DNA from: Oscarella lobularis
Lineage: Eukaryota > Porifera > Homoscleromorpha > Homosclerophorida > Oscarellidae
DNA: 64,000 bases
Direction of reading: 5' to 3'
Assembly: GCF_947507565.1 (NCBI RefSeq)
Contig: NC_089177.1
Coordinates: 3,936,096-4,000,095 of the forward strand
Shown here piece after piece: positions 50,748 to 63,505 of this stretch. Below the pieces are notes generated by a model. That model worked only from the letters and a program-made list of their open reading frames with translations. It did not search any database and was not told the origin of the DNA. Made by a program: the position numbers and the translations under genes. Position 1 is the first letter of the stretch. Each line of letters opens with the position of its first letter.

Positions 50748-52690
50748 CATAAAGTCTTCGACTGACACGCCCTTCCCTAGAAAAAATAACCAAAGCCAAA
50801 CGCAACGTAAAAAAAATAACAAGGCACTTATCTGACACTTTCCCCAACCCCCTCACGCCGAAAACCTGCCCCTAAAGAAGAACAAACAGTAATTGGCCTT
50901 ACCAAAATTATTAACCTAGAATAAAAGGACCCCCTCTTAAACACAATGATTTGGAAGGGAATAGACAACGAAACGATGCATAGAACTGCGTTCTAGAACC
51001 AATCACGTCAAAACACGCGCTAGAAACTACACGATTTACACAAAACGGGCGAATTCCCTCCCCCGGGCCCCCAATCCTCCCCGCGCGACGCTCACGATCC
51101 CTCACGCAAGCGCAAAACCTCCCCGCGAAACACCAAAACTCGGAAAAACTGCCGCGGAAACAGAGAAACGACGAGACAGCAACACCAAACGAAAATAAGG
51201 CCCCAAAACCCAATCGCGAGTAACGAACAGCACACGAAAACCTTTCTCACCTTTCTCGGTCGCCGATTTCTCCCTCACTCCGCCGCGTTCGCCCCCCTTC
51301 GCCTCGTTTCACGCTGAATGCGGCAGTGAATGAACACAATACTCCCGTATACACGAAAACCCGGATCACCACCGCGAAAATCTCGAAAAAATACGCGAAT
51401 TCTTTAAGGATTACTTCCTGCACCACCGAGTGGTATAACACACTATTTTGATTACGATAAATGACATGGAAAACACGCTGAAACGAAAAATGTCGACATG
51501 CAAAAAACGCGATTTTAGGACACCAAACCTCAAATACGCCCACTGGAACCTATGCTTATATTAAACTACATTAAATTCTCTACAGAAAACCTGTAAACCG
51601 ATTGACAATCCCTTTAATCTGCTACACACGATAACCGGTATAAGTTGCCGGCTTCCAAAAACACAATCTCCTGAATATTAAAATAGAATTACATCCAATG
51701 ACGTCATCCATAGGAATTTAGATAGAGCTCCTGAAGCTCTTTCGAATGATATATAACACGACCAAAACGGGCTAAATGAGACGCTAATCTTGAAACTTAT
51801 TGATTCTAGCCGTTTTTTTGCAAACTGGAATATGACGTAGTTCCGCGGAAACTCACTTAAATCACCTGAAATTTTTTTCAGGAGAGGCTATGCATAGTAG
51901 AATTACGCTCCATAACCCCCCTAAGGAATCCCCAAATTTCCCAGCCAATTAAAAACTTTAAAAGATTTTTCCCTACCGATACCCCTTTAACCGACCATAA
52001 CTTTAAAGTGGATGCACGAACAATGCTCCCAATCTCCCTTTCCGGTGATCTACCACTGTGATATCTTCTGGCACAACCGTTGCCATGGTTACTGAACCTT
52101 TTCTAAAAATGCCTTTTTCGACTTCTCCTCTGTAAGACCCCTTCTGGGAACCTTTCTAAATTTCCCCCACACTACCAAACCATAAAAATTACCCCCCCTC
52201 CCCCCAATTTTTACCCTGTAAAAGTCTCCCTTAGACCCATGTAGACCCCCAATTCAGAGACAAATTTCTTAACTAACGTATTAAAAAGTACTCCCAAGGG
52301 TATAATCAATAAAACAGAATAGCTTAAGAGCATATTAATACCTTTTTGACCCCTCTTCCCTTTTCCAATAATTTCACTTTAACCTTCCCTTTGCATGTCC
52401 CCTTCATGTCCTGTCCCGTCGCTTCGCTTCCCTCGTCCAAATTAAGGACACTGCCCTTGACCCTCCACTTCCATCCCCCGTAGAAAGGATTGGCCAACAT
52501 CCCGTACCTCGTACTGTATTGGAATCTGAATATTGGGCACTACAATGAATTTTCCCGCCCACTTCATCACCTACAACCGTCATAAAACCAAAATCTTAGT
52601 CATCATACTCAACATCCTCTGGGGTCCTTCCTGGTCGGTAGTGGATACAGCGGTTGAGCCAGACTTGCCGTTGTGCATTTCTCTCTCTTT

Positions 52691-54274
52691 AACCCATCAA
52701 TGTCAAACCGACGTCCGTCAAAAAGGTTTCTAAAATCTTGTGCAGAATACGACTCCATTCTATCAGAGAGAGCAAGTTGACTGGAGCACTGGAACACGAC
52801 AAATGAAAAGCAATAAGCGCTTGCCTAAAATATATTGACAGACGTCTATTAGCGCATTTGACTTCCGTTGCGAAGTTCTTAGCGCAGACACCATTTTCAA
52901 AAAGACTTTAAATACCGGACCCCAAACAACCACATTATGACGTCACATTTTAAAAATTCTCTAAATTTCGTTTTTCTTTAGCGCACTTGCCTTTCCCGTA
53001 AGAAATTTTTAGCGCACTCACCACTTTCAAAAAGACTTTAAATACCGAACCACAACCAACAACTTTATGACGTCAGATTTTAAAATTTCCTTTAATTTCG
53101 TTTCCCTTTAGCGCACTTGCCTTTCCCTTGAGAAATTCTTAGCGCACTCACCACTTTCAAAAAGACTTTAAATACCGGACCACAACCAACCACTTTATAA
53201 CGTCAGATTTCAAAAATTCTCTTTATTTCGTTTCCCCTTAGCGCACTTGCCTTTCCCTTGAGAAATTCTTAGCGCACTCACCACTTTCAAAAAGACTTTA
53301 AATACCGGACCACAACCAACCACTTTATAACGTCAGATTTCAAAAATTCTCTTTATTTCGTTTCTCCTTAGCGCACTTGCCTTTCCCGTGACAAATTCTT
53401 AGCGCACTCACCACTTTAAAAAAGACTTTAAATACCGGACCACACCCAACCACTTTATGACGTCAGATTTTGAAAATTCCTTTCATTTTGTTTTCCCTTA
53501 GCGCACTTGCCTTTCCCGTGACAAATTCTTAGCGCACTCACCACTTTCAAAAAGACTTTAAATACCGCACCACACCCAACCACTTTATGACGTCAGATTT
53601 TGAAAATTTCTTTCATTTTGTTTTCCCTTAGCGCACTTGCCTTTCCCGTGACAAATTCTTAGCGCACTCACCACTTTAAAAAAGACTTTAAATACCGGAC
53701 CACAACCAACCACTTAATGACGTCAGATTTTGAAAATTCCCTTTATTTCGTTTCCCCTTAGCGCATTTGCCTTTTCCGTGACAATTTCTTAGCGCACTTC
53801 CCACTTTCAAAAAGACTTTAAATACCGGACAACAACCAACCACATTATGACGTCAGATTTTGAAAATTTTCTTTATTTCGTTTCTCTTAGCGCACTTGCC
53901 GTTCCGTGACCAATTCTCGGCGCACTCGTCACTTTCAAAAAGACTTTAAATACCTAACATCAACCAACCACTTTGTGACTTCACTTTTAGAGAAACCACT
54001 TTTGGCTAACAACTACAATATAAATTTTTAAATCACTTATAACTAAAAGGGTTTACAAGCAATTTCTTTAAAAACGGCCACTCACCCAAAAAAAATCACC
54101 CAAAAAAAGTAACTTTACAAAAACCTTGATAACTTCTTTATACTAAATAATTTGCACAGCAAATATATGATCAATCGAAAGCTTATTAAATTTCCTTTTA
54201 AATGATGCTATGCATGACGTCATACGTTCAATATTTAAGGAGTTATTAAGGGTCACCCAAGTGGGTACACCTTT
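52691..54274 (-). repeat. Inverted, diverged 130-bp subtelomeric module (right arm)
   Basis: Same layout as 33,215-35,033 in reverse: the single-copy end (52,708-52,850), about nine 130-bp units, the AT-rich leader and ACCCAAGTGGGTACACC at the telomeric junction. Units differ from those of the left arm at many positions, so this is a separate locus and not a copied assembly fragment. Confidence 0.9.
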
Positions 54275-54361
54275 TAACCCTAACCCTAACCCTAACCCTA
54301 ACCCTAACCCTAACCCTAACCCTAACCCTAACCCTAACCCTAACCCTAACCCTAACCCTAA
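54275..54361 (-). repeat. Interstitial telomeric tract, about 14 CCCTAA units
   Basis: CCCTAA on the plus strand, so the telomere side points left, opposite to the left arm. Confidence 0.95.
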
Positions 54362-55010
54362 ATAAACAAGTCAAAATAATTCGTTAAAAAGAATAATACC
54401 CATAGCACAAACCATCGTCCGATCCGCTGCCAATCCTTTCTCTCACCCATCGCTCATCCCTCTCCTCCCTCGCGTGTCCCATCTCTCCTCTGATCCTTCC
54501 ATACATATGCCTCTAGAATAAACGATTCAAAATAATTCGTTAAAAAGAATATTACCTATAACACATACCATTGATCGATCCGTTGCTCATCCTCTCTTAC
54601 CCATCGCTTATCCCTCCCCTCCCTTGCGTGTCCCATCCCTCCTCTGATCCTCCCATACATATGCCCCTACAATAAACGATTGAAAATATTTCATTAAAAA
54701 GAATAATACCTACAACACATACCATTGATCGATTCGTTGCTCATCCCCTCGCTCACCCATCGCTCACTCTTCTCCTCCCTCGCGTGTCCTATTCCTCCTC
54801 TCATCCCTCCATACATATGCCCCTAAAGTAAACAATTTAAAATAATTCATCAAAAAGAATAATACCTACAGCACATACCATCGACCGATCCACTGCCATT
54901 CCTTTCTCTCACCTATCGCGCATTCCTCTCCTCTCTCGCGAGCCCCATCCCTCCGCTGATCCCTCCATACATATACCCCTAGAACAAACGAATTAAAAAC
55001 CAAAATAGAA
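54362..55010 (-). repeat. Exon-plus-intron tandem array of family 2, about four units of 154 bp
   Basis: On the minus strand each unit has a purine-rich block of about 98 nt starting GGGCATATGTATGG, then about 56 nt opening with GTATGTGTT and closing with TTTATTCTAG or TTTATTGTAG. The exon sequence shares little with family 1, but unit size and splice-like borders are the same. Confidence 0.75.
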
Positions 55011-56690
55011 AATAAATAAGTTAAAACCACACCTTATGATTAATCTCCTGCATGACCCATCTCTACACAACACAAAAAACCAAAGCCCATACAACGCATA
55101 AAATTACGATGCACTTATCTAACAAAGCCTCGCAACAAGCCTTCCCTAAAAAACAACCTGAAAAAAGAAAAAAATGAAACAAACCTTCCCTCTAAGAACA
55201 CAAAGAACTACTTAGGAAACAACACCCAAACCATACACAAATCCACGCCCTACTTTCACCCGCACAACATACAACACGCGAAAACACCCGAGAACGCAAA
55301 AAATCACAACAACGACGCCGGTTTCCCCACGCGGGCCCCCAACTTCCACCGCGTAACGTAAACGACCCCTCGAGCACGCCCTAAAACCCGTCGCGCAACG
55401 ATCTAATTCCAAAAATAGCGCAGAGAGCGAATAATAATAATACGAAAACGGATAGAACGCGTAGGTGACCCCGCAACCGAAACACGCGCGATGAAAAGAC
55501 ACACAAACATGCAATCTACCTTTCGTCGCGACCAATTCCCTCTCATTCCCTCTCCTTCGCCCCATTTAAAGCCACCATAGAAATGAAAGAAAATCCTAAC
55601 CCCGTATGCGCGTAACCCCGGATAACCACGAAGGAAATTTCAAATCATCAACGAAAAATAAATAAGAAAGACTCCCCACACGTCTAAAAACCTACAACAC
55701 TACACGCCCACCACCGGTCCCAACTTAGAACGTAGCTGAAAATTATCAGAAACGCAAATGTGAACACATCGTTAAAACGGAATTTTATTACATCAAACCT
55801 CAAATACGCCCAAGAGACCCTACACCCATATTAAACTACATAAAATTCTCTACAAAACCCCAGTAAAATAATTGCCAATACTCTTAACCTACTATATAGA
55901 ATAAGAAGTATAAGTTGAAGGTCTTCTAAAACACGTATTTAGTAATAATCAATAGAGATCACACCCAATGACGTCACCCATAGGAATGTAGATAGTACTC
56001 ACAAAACGCTTTCAAATGATATATTATACGACCACAACGAACCAAATAAGAAGTTAATCCAGCAACTTATAGATTTTAGACCCCCTTTTTGAATACTAAA
56101 TTTTAGCATAATTCCATAAACAATGACTTAGGACACCCAGGATTTTTTTCAGAAAGGGACACCCGCGGTAGAATTATATTCCGCAACTTTACCAACGCAC
56201 TCCCATATCTCCCTAGCAACTAAAAATCTTAAAAGAATTTTCCTAAACACAAACCTCTTTAACCAACCATAACTTTACAATAGAAGCGCGATTCAGGACC
56301 CAATCTTCCCCTTCCAGTAATACCTCGCCAAGGAACCTATAAACCCTGCTGTTGCCATAGTTACCAAGAATTTTCTAAAAACCAATATATCGATCCCCAA
56401 ACCCCGCCACCCGACTCTCCTGCTCCCCACGCTCGCTAGGCCCCTTCCTTCTTCCCCCTTTTTTCCCCCCCCCAAAGGGGCAATACCCCACCACCATAAA
56501 TCACCAAACGGAAAACCTACAAGGAATAACTCAACCGGGAAAAAAAGGAAAAAAGATAAACGAAAAATATAAGTATACAAATTACTCCAACCTTCTAAAC
56601 AGGACACCAAATTCCAGGTCGGTCGTGGAGACTAGCAGTTGATACAGATCTGCCTTGTGCAATATCCGTACTATAACCCTAACCCTATTT
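54362..56690 (+). mobile_element. Diverged PLE-related element, family 2 (no ORF), inverted orientation
   Basis: On the minus strand it repeats the layout of the family 1 3' region: an end next to CCCTAACCCTA at about 56,680 with a GCACAAGGCAGATCTG-like 3' terminus, X-box, CRE, TATA-like block, first-exon donor (TCGCGACGAAAG/GTAGAT) and an exon-intron array at 54,362-55,010. The ORF part is absent. Similarity to family 1 is patchy, so it is an old copy or a non-autonomous relative. Confidence 0.75.
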
Positions 56691-58855
56691 ATAAAGTTAA
56701 GAGGGTCTATGGGACTCCTACAAGGTAGGGATAAACAAACTGAATTTTAGAAAATCTTTTTGTAACCATGGCAACGGTATTGTTCAGGGGTATTTTAGCT
56801 AGGGATGACTGAAAAGGTAGAGTTACGGCTCAATCCATGCTTCTGGTCTCAAGTTACAGGTACTTAAAGCTGAAATGGTGGGGTAAATTCTTTTTAGGAT
56901 TTTCATATCTAGTGAGTTGTTTGGGAAGTGGCGGGCTACAATTCTACAGTTGGTGTCCTTATCTAAAAAATCTCGGGTGCTCTATAGCAATCTCAGCGAA
57001 ATTACGCCTGATTTTAGGTTCCCCAAAAGGGCACAAACACTAATAAGTTGTTGGATTAACGTAGCGTTAGGTCCGCTGTGGTCGTGCTATATAGCGTTCA
57101 AAAATGCTCGCGGAGCTCTATGTATGACTGTGTGTGTGACGTCATTAGGTAAAATCTCTTTATTATTAATAAATTTGTGTTTTTGTAAAACGTCAGCTTA
57201 TACTCCTTATCCTATATAGTAGATTAGGGGGATTGGCATTTGTTTTACAGAGGTTTGGTAGAGAATTTTATGCAGTTTAATTTGGGTGTAGGGTCTCTTT
57301 GGCGTATTTGAGGTTTGGCGCCGAAATTCGCATTTTTCCGCACACTGGCGTTTTCGTTCTTTTTTTGTTCCTTTATTGTTTTTAGATTGCTTTCAAAGTC
57401 CGCAATCGTAATAGAAAGGTTGTGCTCTAGGTGTTTGGCAGTGTATGGAGGATTTCTTACACGATTTTCAAACATCGAGCTCTGGTTATACGGGGTTGCG
57501 TCTATACGGGGCTGTGTTTTCATTCATCTCGTTAGAACGGCTGCAAAAAAGGTCGAACAGGAGGGAAAGGGAAGGAACCGATTGTCGCGAAGAGTAAGTA
57601 ATGTGTTCATTTATCATTTCGCGTCGCGTCTTTCGGTTTCGGGGTCCCCCGGTCGTTCGAAAGATTTAATACGTCGTTCACTCGTTCTTCGCGTGGTTTT
57701 TGGGATCGGGGCGTATCGCGGCGGGGTTTTGGGCACGTTTGATGGATCGACGATGCAGCGCAGTGAAAATTGGGGGTCCGCAAGGGGAGAATGGCGTCAT
57801 CCTCCGTATATTCGCGATCGCGAGCGTCGCATACTACGCGATCTGGTGTAGAGTGCGATACTATGCATGATTTCCCTTTCGTTTATCGACGAGCGTGTCG
57901 TTTCGACGAGTTATTTATTTATTTTTTCTGTTCTTCAGGGGGGAAGTTTTTTTCATTTTTTTGGGATGTTTGGGAATGGTCCCCAAGTAGAGATAAACAG
58001 GTATGTCATTCGTTAGGGTCTCGTGAGGTGCGTTGTTGGGGGAGTAAATAGTACGATGTCTGGTTACTCATTTTTCTATTGGTTAGTGTCTGTTTGCTCA
58101 TGGGATTCATCCAGGGGATTCTATCAGATAAGTACACCCTAGTTTTATATGTTATAGGGGCTTTGTTTTGCGTATGTTAGGACCAACCAGGAAGAAGGAT
58201 CACTGGTATGAGGTATAGCCTAGTAATCCCCATTCCTTCAATAATTTAGTACTCTTTTGACTAGGAACAATCATTTAGAAGGCTACAGGATGGAGGAAAG
58301 GGAACACGGACACGGATTACAAAACGAGATGGATCGACTAAAGGGATAAGGACACGGCGAGGGATCAATATAAACAGGTACACTCTTCTAGGACATTTTT
58401 ACATTAATTTAATACTCTTTTGACTAGGAACAATCATTTTTGGAAGGCTACAGGATGGAGGAAAGGGAACACGGACACGGATTACAAAAGGAGATGGATC
58501 GACTAGAGGGGATAAGGACACGGCGAGGGATCAATATAGACAGGTACACTCTTATAGGACATTAATTTAATACTCTTTTGACTAGGAACAATCATTTTGA
58601 AGGCTACAGGATGAAGGAAAGGGAACATGGACACGGATTACAAAACGAGATGGATCGACTAAAGGGATAAGGAGGGATCAATATAAATAGGGTACACTCC
58701 TATAGGACTAATTTAATACTCTTTTGACTAGGAACAATCATTTGGAAGGCTGGCTACAGGATGGAGGAAAGGGAACATGGACACGGATTACAAAACGAGA
58801 TGGATCGACTAAAGGGATAAGGACACGTTGAGGGATCAATATCACCAATTATGGT
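56691..58855 (-). mobile_element. Diverged PLE-related element, family 3 (no ORF), direct orientation
   Basis: Begins within the 3' region (TTTATAAAGTTAAGAGGGTC, matching family 1 near 35,880). It keeps the X-box (56,762), CRE (57,137), start block (57,259-57,318) and a strong first-exon donor (CGCGAAGA/GTAAGTAATG near 57,592), then an exon-intron array. It sits back to back with family 2 across CCCTAACCCTA. The open frames at 57,315-58,051 are not conserved in the other families. Confidence 0.72.
58241..58850 (+). repeat. Exon-plus-intron tandem array of family 3, about four units
   Basis: Blocks of about 100-116 nt starting GAACAATCATTT and ending in ATAAACAG or ATAGACAG are separated by 42-50 nt opening GTACACTC and closing CTCTTTTGACTAG. 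Unit length varies more than in the other families. Confidence 0.75.
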
Positions 58856-60077
58856 CGTAAACATAGATGGTGGTGTTGTCCATTAATTAAATTATTTGTG
58901 TTTTGCGTTAATGTTTGTTTATGATGTTCGATAAGTAGGAGCACAGTAGTAAAATTTCAAGAGTTAATTAGGCTGTAATTCCCAATCGTTCGTCTTTAGC
59001 GTTAATTAAACTACTCTTGGGATCATTGCATTGTTATTTCTAATTGTGCGTTCTCTTGTTTTCTTTTAGGCTCTTATCTCTATAGGATTGCTATGTGTAA
59101 GAGATATTGATAGAAGGCAAGGAGCTGGCATTTTGTTTGCTATAAGTCAATAGCTGGCATTTTTAAAACGTACGTCATCACCGTCACTACGATAAAAAGT
59201 GAATATATGTTTTCATTCATATGGCACACAGATGTCAAAGAAAAGACAGCAAAATGGAAGATGACTTTATTTGCCTTACTTTGCGTGCGTAATAATTTTT
59301 TGATTAGCACTAGGCGCATAATACAATCACGCGCTCGCGTCTCACGTGGTCCTAGTTAGGCGCGTGGAAAGTAGATAGGGCGGCACACACAATAAAGTAG
59401 GAGAAGTCATGTCAAATTTTATTTCAATAAAGTCCCGGATGTACATACAAAAATTAAACAGAGTTTGCCCTCTCCTCCATCCACCCCCTCGCCCCAAATG
59501 GGAGGCAAGGCCAGGTGGGCACCTGCTGTGAGTCAAAGGACTCGTGGGGTCACTCCATACTCCCCCGCGGAGGGTGAGCCCGTTTAACCTCCTGGCTCCG
59601 AGCCTTGGACTGTGAAAGTGGCAGCTGGGATGTCAGTCCACTCACAGGTGCAATTCCAAGGGGCGTCACTGATTTACCCGCCAGTGCTCTGCCTTACGCG
59701 GAGAGGCAACTCTATAGCCTCTGCAGAGGTATGGCCTATTTTTCGCTCTTGGCCACAGAGGGATGGCTGCGTCTGCCTCGTCTGATTGGAGAAACAACTA
59801 CACGGCAAAACAATTGACAAAGGGGAAAACAAAGAAAAGTACCTGGCGTCGGCCAAAGTCTCGAGCAGATAAACGTCTGGAACAACTAAAGGCCTATTCG
59901 TCGCTCTCGGCCACAGAGGAATGGCTAGCACGAAATATAAGGTCTATGAGCAATTTTATTAGAAATAGAAAATTACACAAAGGAACTATGAGTAAACTTG
60001 GGATACCTCTATAGTTATTACTCTAAGCCTAGTCCTTATGGAAGACGTTTCTCAACTGAAGCGATGTAACTTCTTAC
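58856..60077. other. No recognised gene; short imperfect duplication
   Basis: AT-rich to 59,340, then mixed composition. GGCCTATTTTTCGCTCTTGG (59,729) and GGCCTATTCGTCGCTCTCGG (59,891), each followed by CCACAGAGG.ATGGCT, form an imperfect duplication. The 83-codon frame at 59,763-60,014 (+) is not like any protein I know. Confidence 0.4.
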
Positions 60078-60190
60078 CTCAACATCTGCATAGGGATCCG
60101 GATGGTCTTTGACATAGCTACACGCCCGAAGGATATTCTGTCGCGTTTTCGCGGCCCCAAGGGCCCGCTTGACACAAGGGAAGATACACC
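60078..60190 (-). CDS. Possible internal exon of an unrecognised gene
   Basis: A 113-bp stretch on the minus strand is bounded by a TTTTTTAG acceptor and a GTAAGAAG donor. One frame reads CVKRALGAAKTRQNILRACS then YVKDHPDPYADVE, which looks like conserved coding sequence. I cannot name the family. It could also be chance. An X-box-like GTTGCTATGGCAAC lies 30 bp upstream, at 60,220-60,233. Confidence 0.3.
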
Positions 60191-61202
60191 TAAAAAATAA
60201 AAAACAATTTTATTTTTGGTTGCTATGGCAACGAGACTTTGGCTATCAACAATTCCGGGGTCAGAGAGACCAGATAAAAAATCTCGGCTCGATCCGACAA
60301 AGGGAAGGCACTTTGCCAACGTCGCAAAGATGTACAAAAACCCAAAGACTTTACGAGTGAAATTTCCACTCAAAAATTTGACCGACGGCCACCAAACTTT
60401 TCGTCCCTTGCGTACCACCCAATAGAAATCCTCTCCAGGAATAATCGCGGACGAATTCCTTCAGGGGACGGAGAAAATCGAAAAACAAGTTTGAATTTTC
60501 TCGTTCGCGATCAAACGACTTAAAAATCGTGCCGTTTCGCCACGAAACATCGCACGACGGCCGGACCGCGACCAATCGAATCGCCAACGACGACTCTATA
60601 AGATTGGTTGAAAGCCGTGTCGAAATTCGCGAGTTTTCGACATAAAAACGTGTCGAATAAACAAACACGCTTACTCGCGTGAGTCAAAATCACCCCACCT
60701 TCGCGACGCCGTCGTGCCTCAACGACGCAACGTACGGCGACAAACGTACCACTGATCGAAAGCCTATATCATCTAGTTTTCGATTTTCGATTCGCCGACG
60801 GCATACGATACGCCGTTTGTCGTGGAGCGAGCGCGAAAGTTAAGGGCCACGCCCCTTTTTCGCGCATCGAAATCGTCGCAAACAACTCGAAATACACCCG
60901 GAATGCAGCTAAACGCTTCGTAACGTTCCGAAAACATGATTCCGCGTCGAAACGAAACGATTCCAGCGCATTTCGCAGGGCGCGTCGCACCTTGGCGACC
61001 GGACGCCTCGATTTCGATCGCTTCGCGCCATTGCGAACGGTCGAACGGGTTCTAAACTACTCAAGACTCACTTCTTTCACTCTTTCGACGTCGCTCAAGC
61101 TTCGAATCCGTCGTTTTGAGCCATTTTCCATTCATTCGTAACAAACGAGTCAAGCGCGCTAACGTACGCACGTGACTATGGTGGATTATATAAGTGACGT
61201 TG
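60191..61202. other. CpG-rich stretch without a recognised gene
   Basis: TCG/CGA-rich sequence from about 60,430 to 61,150 with short frames on both strands and no family signature. It may hold the 5' part of the gene suggested by the exon at 60,078. Confidence 0.35.
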
Positions 61203-63505
61203 AGTAATACAAGTACTAAAAGTACTCCAAGTACTACAAGTACTACTACAAGTACTACAAGTACTCCAAGTACTACAAGAACTACAAGTAATACAAGTAC
61301 TACAAGTACTACAAGTACTCCAAGTACTACAAGTAATACAAGTACTACAAGTACTACAAGTAATACAAGTACTACAAGTACTACAAGTACTACAAGTACT
61401 CCAAGTACTACAAGTACTACAAGTACTACAAGTACTACAAGTACTCCAAGTACTACAAGTACTACAAGTACTACAAGTACTCCAAGTACCACAAGTACTA
61501 CAAGTAATACAAGTACTACAAGTACTACAAGTACTCCAAGTACCACAAGTACTACAAGTAATACAAGTACTACAAGTACTACAAGTACTACAAGTACTCC
61601 AAGTACTACAAGTAATACAAGTACTACAAGTACTACAAGTACTCCAAGTACTACAAGTACTCCAAGTACTACAAGTACTACAAGTACCACAAGTACTACA
61701 AGTACTACAAGTACTCCAAGTACTACAAGTAATACAAGTACTCCAAGTACTCCAAGTACTACAAGTAATACAAGTACTCCAAGTACTCCAAGTACTACAA
61801 GTACTACAAGTACTACAAGTACTCCAAGTACTACAAGTACTACAAGTACTACAAGTACTCCAAGTACTACAAGTACTACAAGTACTCCAAGTACTACAAG
61901 TAATACAAGTACTACAAGTACTACAAGTACTACAAGTACTACAAGTACCACAAGTACTACAAGTAATACAAGTACTACAAGTAATACAAGTACTACAAGT
62001 AATACAAGTACTACAAGTAATACAAGTACTACAAGTAATACAAGTACTCCAAGTACTCCAAGTACTCCAAGTACTACAAGTACTACAAGTACTACAAGTA
62101 CTACAAGTACTACAAGTACTACAAGTACTACAAGTACTCCAAGTACTACAAGTACTACAAGTACTACAAGTACTACAAGTACTACAAGTACTACAAGTAC
62201 TACAAGTACTACAAGTACTACAAGTACTACAAGTACTACAAGTACTACAAGTACTACAAGTACTACAAGTACTACAAGTACTACAAGTACTACAAGTACT
62301 ACAAGTACTACAAGTACTACAAGTACTACAAGTACTACAAGTACTACAAGTACTACAAGTACTACAAGTACTACAAGTACTACAAGTACTACAAGTACTA
62401 CAAGTACTACAAGTACTACAAGTACTACAAGTACTACAAGTACTACAAGTACTACAAGTACTACAAGTACTACAAGTACCACAAGTACTACAAGTAATAC
62501 AAGTACTACAAGTACAAGTACTACAAGTACTACAAGTACCACAAGTACTCCAAGTACTCCAAGTACTACAAGTACTACAAGTACTACAAGTACTACAAGT
62601 ACTACAAGTACTCCAAGTACTACAAGTACTACAAGTACTACAAGTACTACAAGTACTACAAGTACTACAAGTACTACAAGTACTACAAGTACTACAAGTA
62701 CTACAAGTACTACAAGTACTACAAGTACCACAAGTACTACAAGTAATACAAGTACTACAAGTACTACAAGTACTACAAGTACTACAAGTACCACAAGTAC
62801 TACAAGTAATACAAGTACTACAAGTACTACAAGTACTACAAGTACTCCAAGTACTACAAGTACTACAAGTACCACAAGTACTACAAGTAATACAAGTACT
62901 CCAAGTACTCCAAGTACTCCAAGTACTACAAGTACCACAAGTACTACAAGTACTACAAGTACTACAAGTACTCCAAGTACTACAAGTACTCCAAGTACTA
63001 CAAGTAATACAAGTACTACAAGTAATACAAGTACTACAAGTAATACAAGTACTACAAGTACTACAAGTACTCCAAGTACTACAAGAACTACAAGTAATAC
63101 AAGTACTACAAGTACTACAAGTACTCCAAGTACTACAAGTAATACAAGTACTACAAGTACTACAAGTAATACAAGTACTACAAGTACTACAAGTACTACA
63201 AGTACTACAAGTACTACAAGTAATACAAGTACTACAAGTACTACAAGTACTCCAAGTACTACAAGTAATACAAGTACTACAAGTACTACAAGTACTACAA
63301 GTACTACAAGTACTACAAGTACTACAAGTACTCCAAGTACTACAAGTAATACAAGTACTACAAGTACTACAAGTACTACAAGTACTCCAAGTACTACAAG
63401 TAATACAAGTAATACAAGTACTACAAGTAATACAAGTACTACAAGTACTACAAGTACTACAAGTACTACAAGTAATACAAGTAATACAAGTACTACAAGT
63501 ACTAC
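61203..63505. repeat. 9-bp-period microsatellite (ACAAGTACT)n, 2.3 kb
   Basis: About 250 units, with CCAAGTACT, ACAAGTAAT and ACAAGTACC variants interspersed. Every unit holds the palindrome AGTACT. The 625-codon minus-strand frame of alternating Val and Leu is only the repeat translated. Confidence 0.97.

Larger units (their letters stand above)
46433..52690 (+). mobile_element. Inverted PLE copy (family 1), 3' two thirds
   Basis: 6,258 bp that align without indels to the reverse complement of 35,441-41,698, including private variants of the array and both homopolymer lengths. At 52,690 the 3' end joins AACCC, with less than one full telomeric unit, and then the 130-bp module. Confidence 0.93.

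Noticed and set aside
61061-62938. 625-codon minus-strand open frame of alternating Val and Leu
   Set aside because: It is the 9-bp microsatellite translated; the period is a multiple of three, so no stop can arise.
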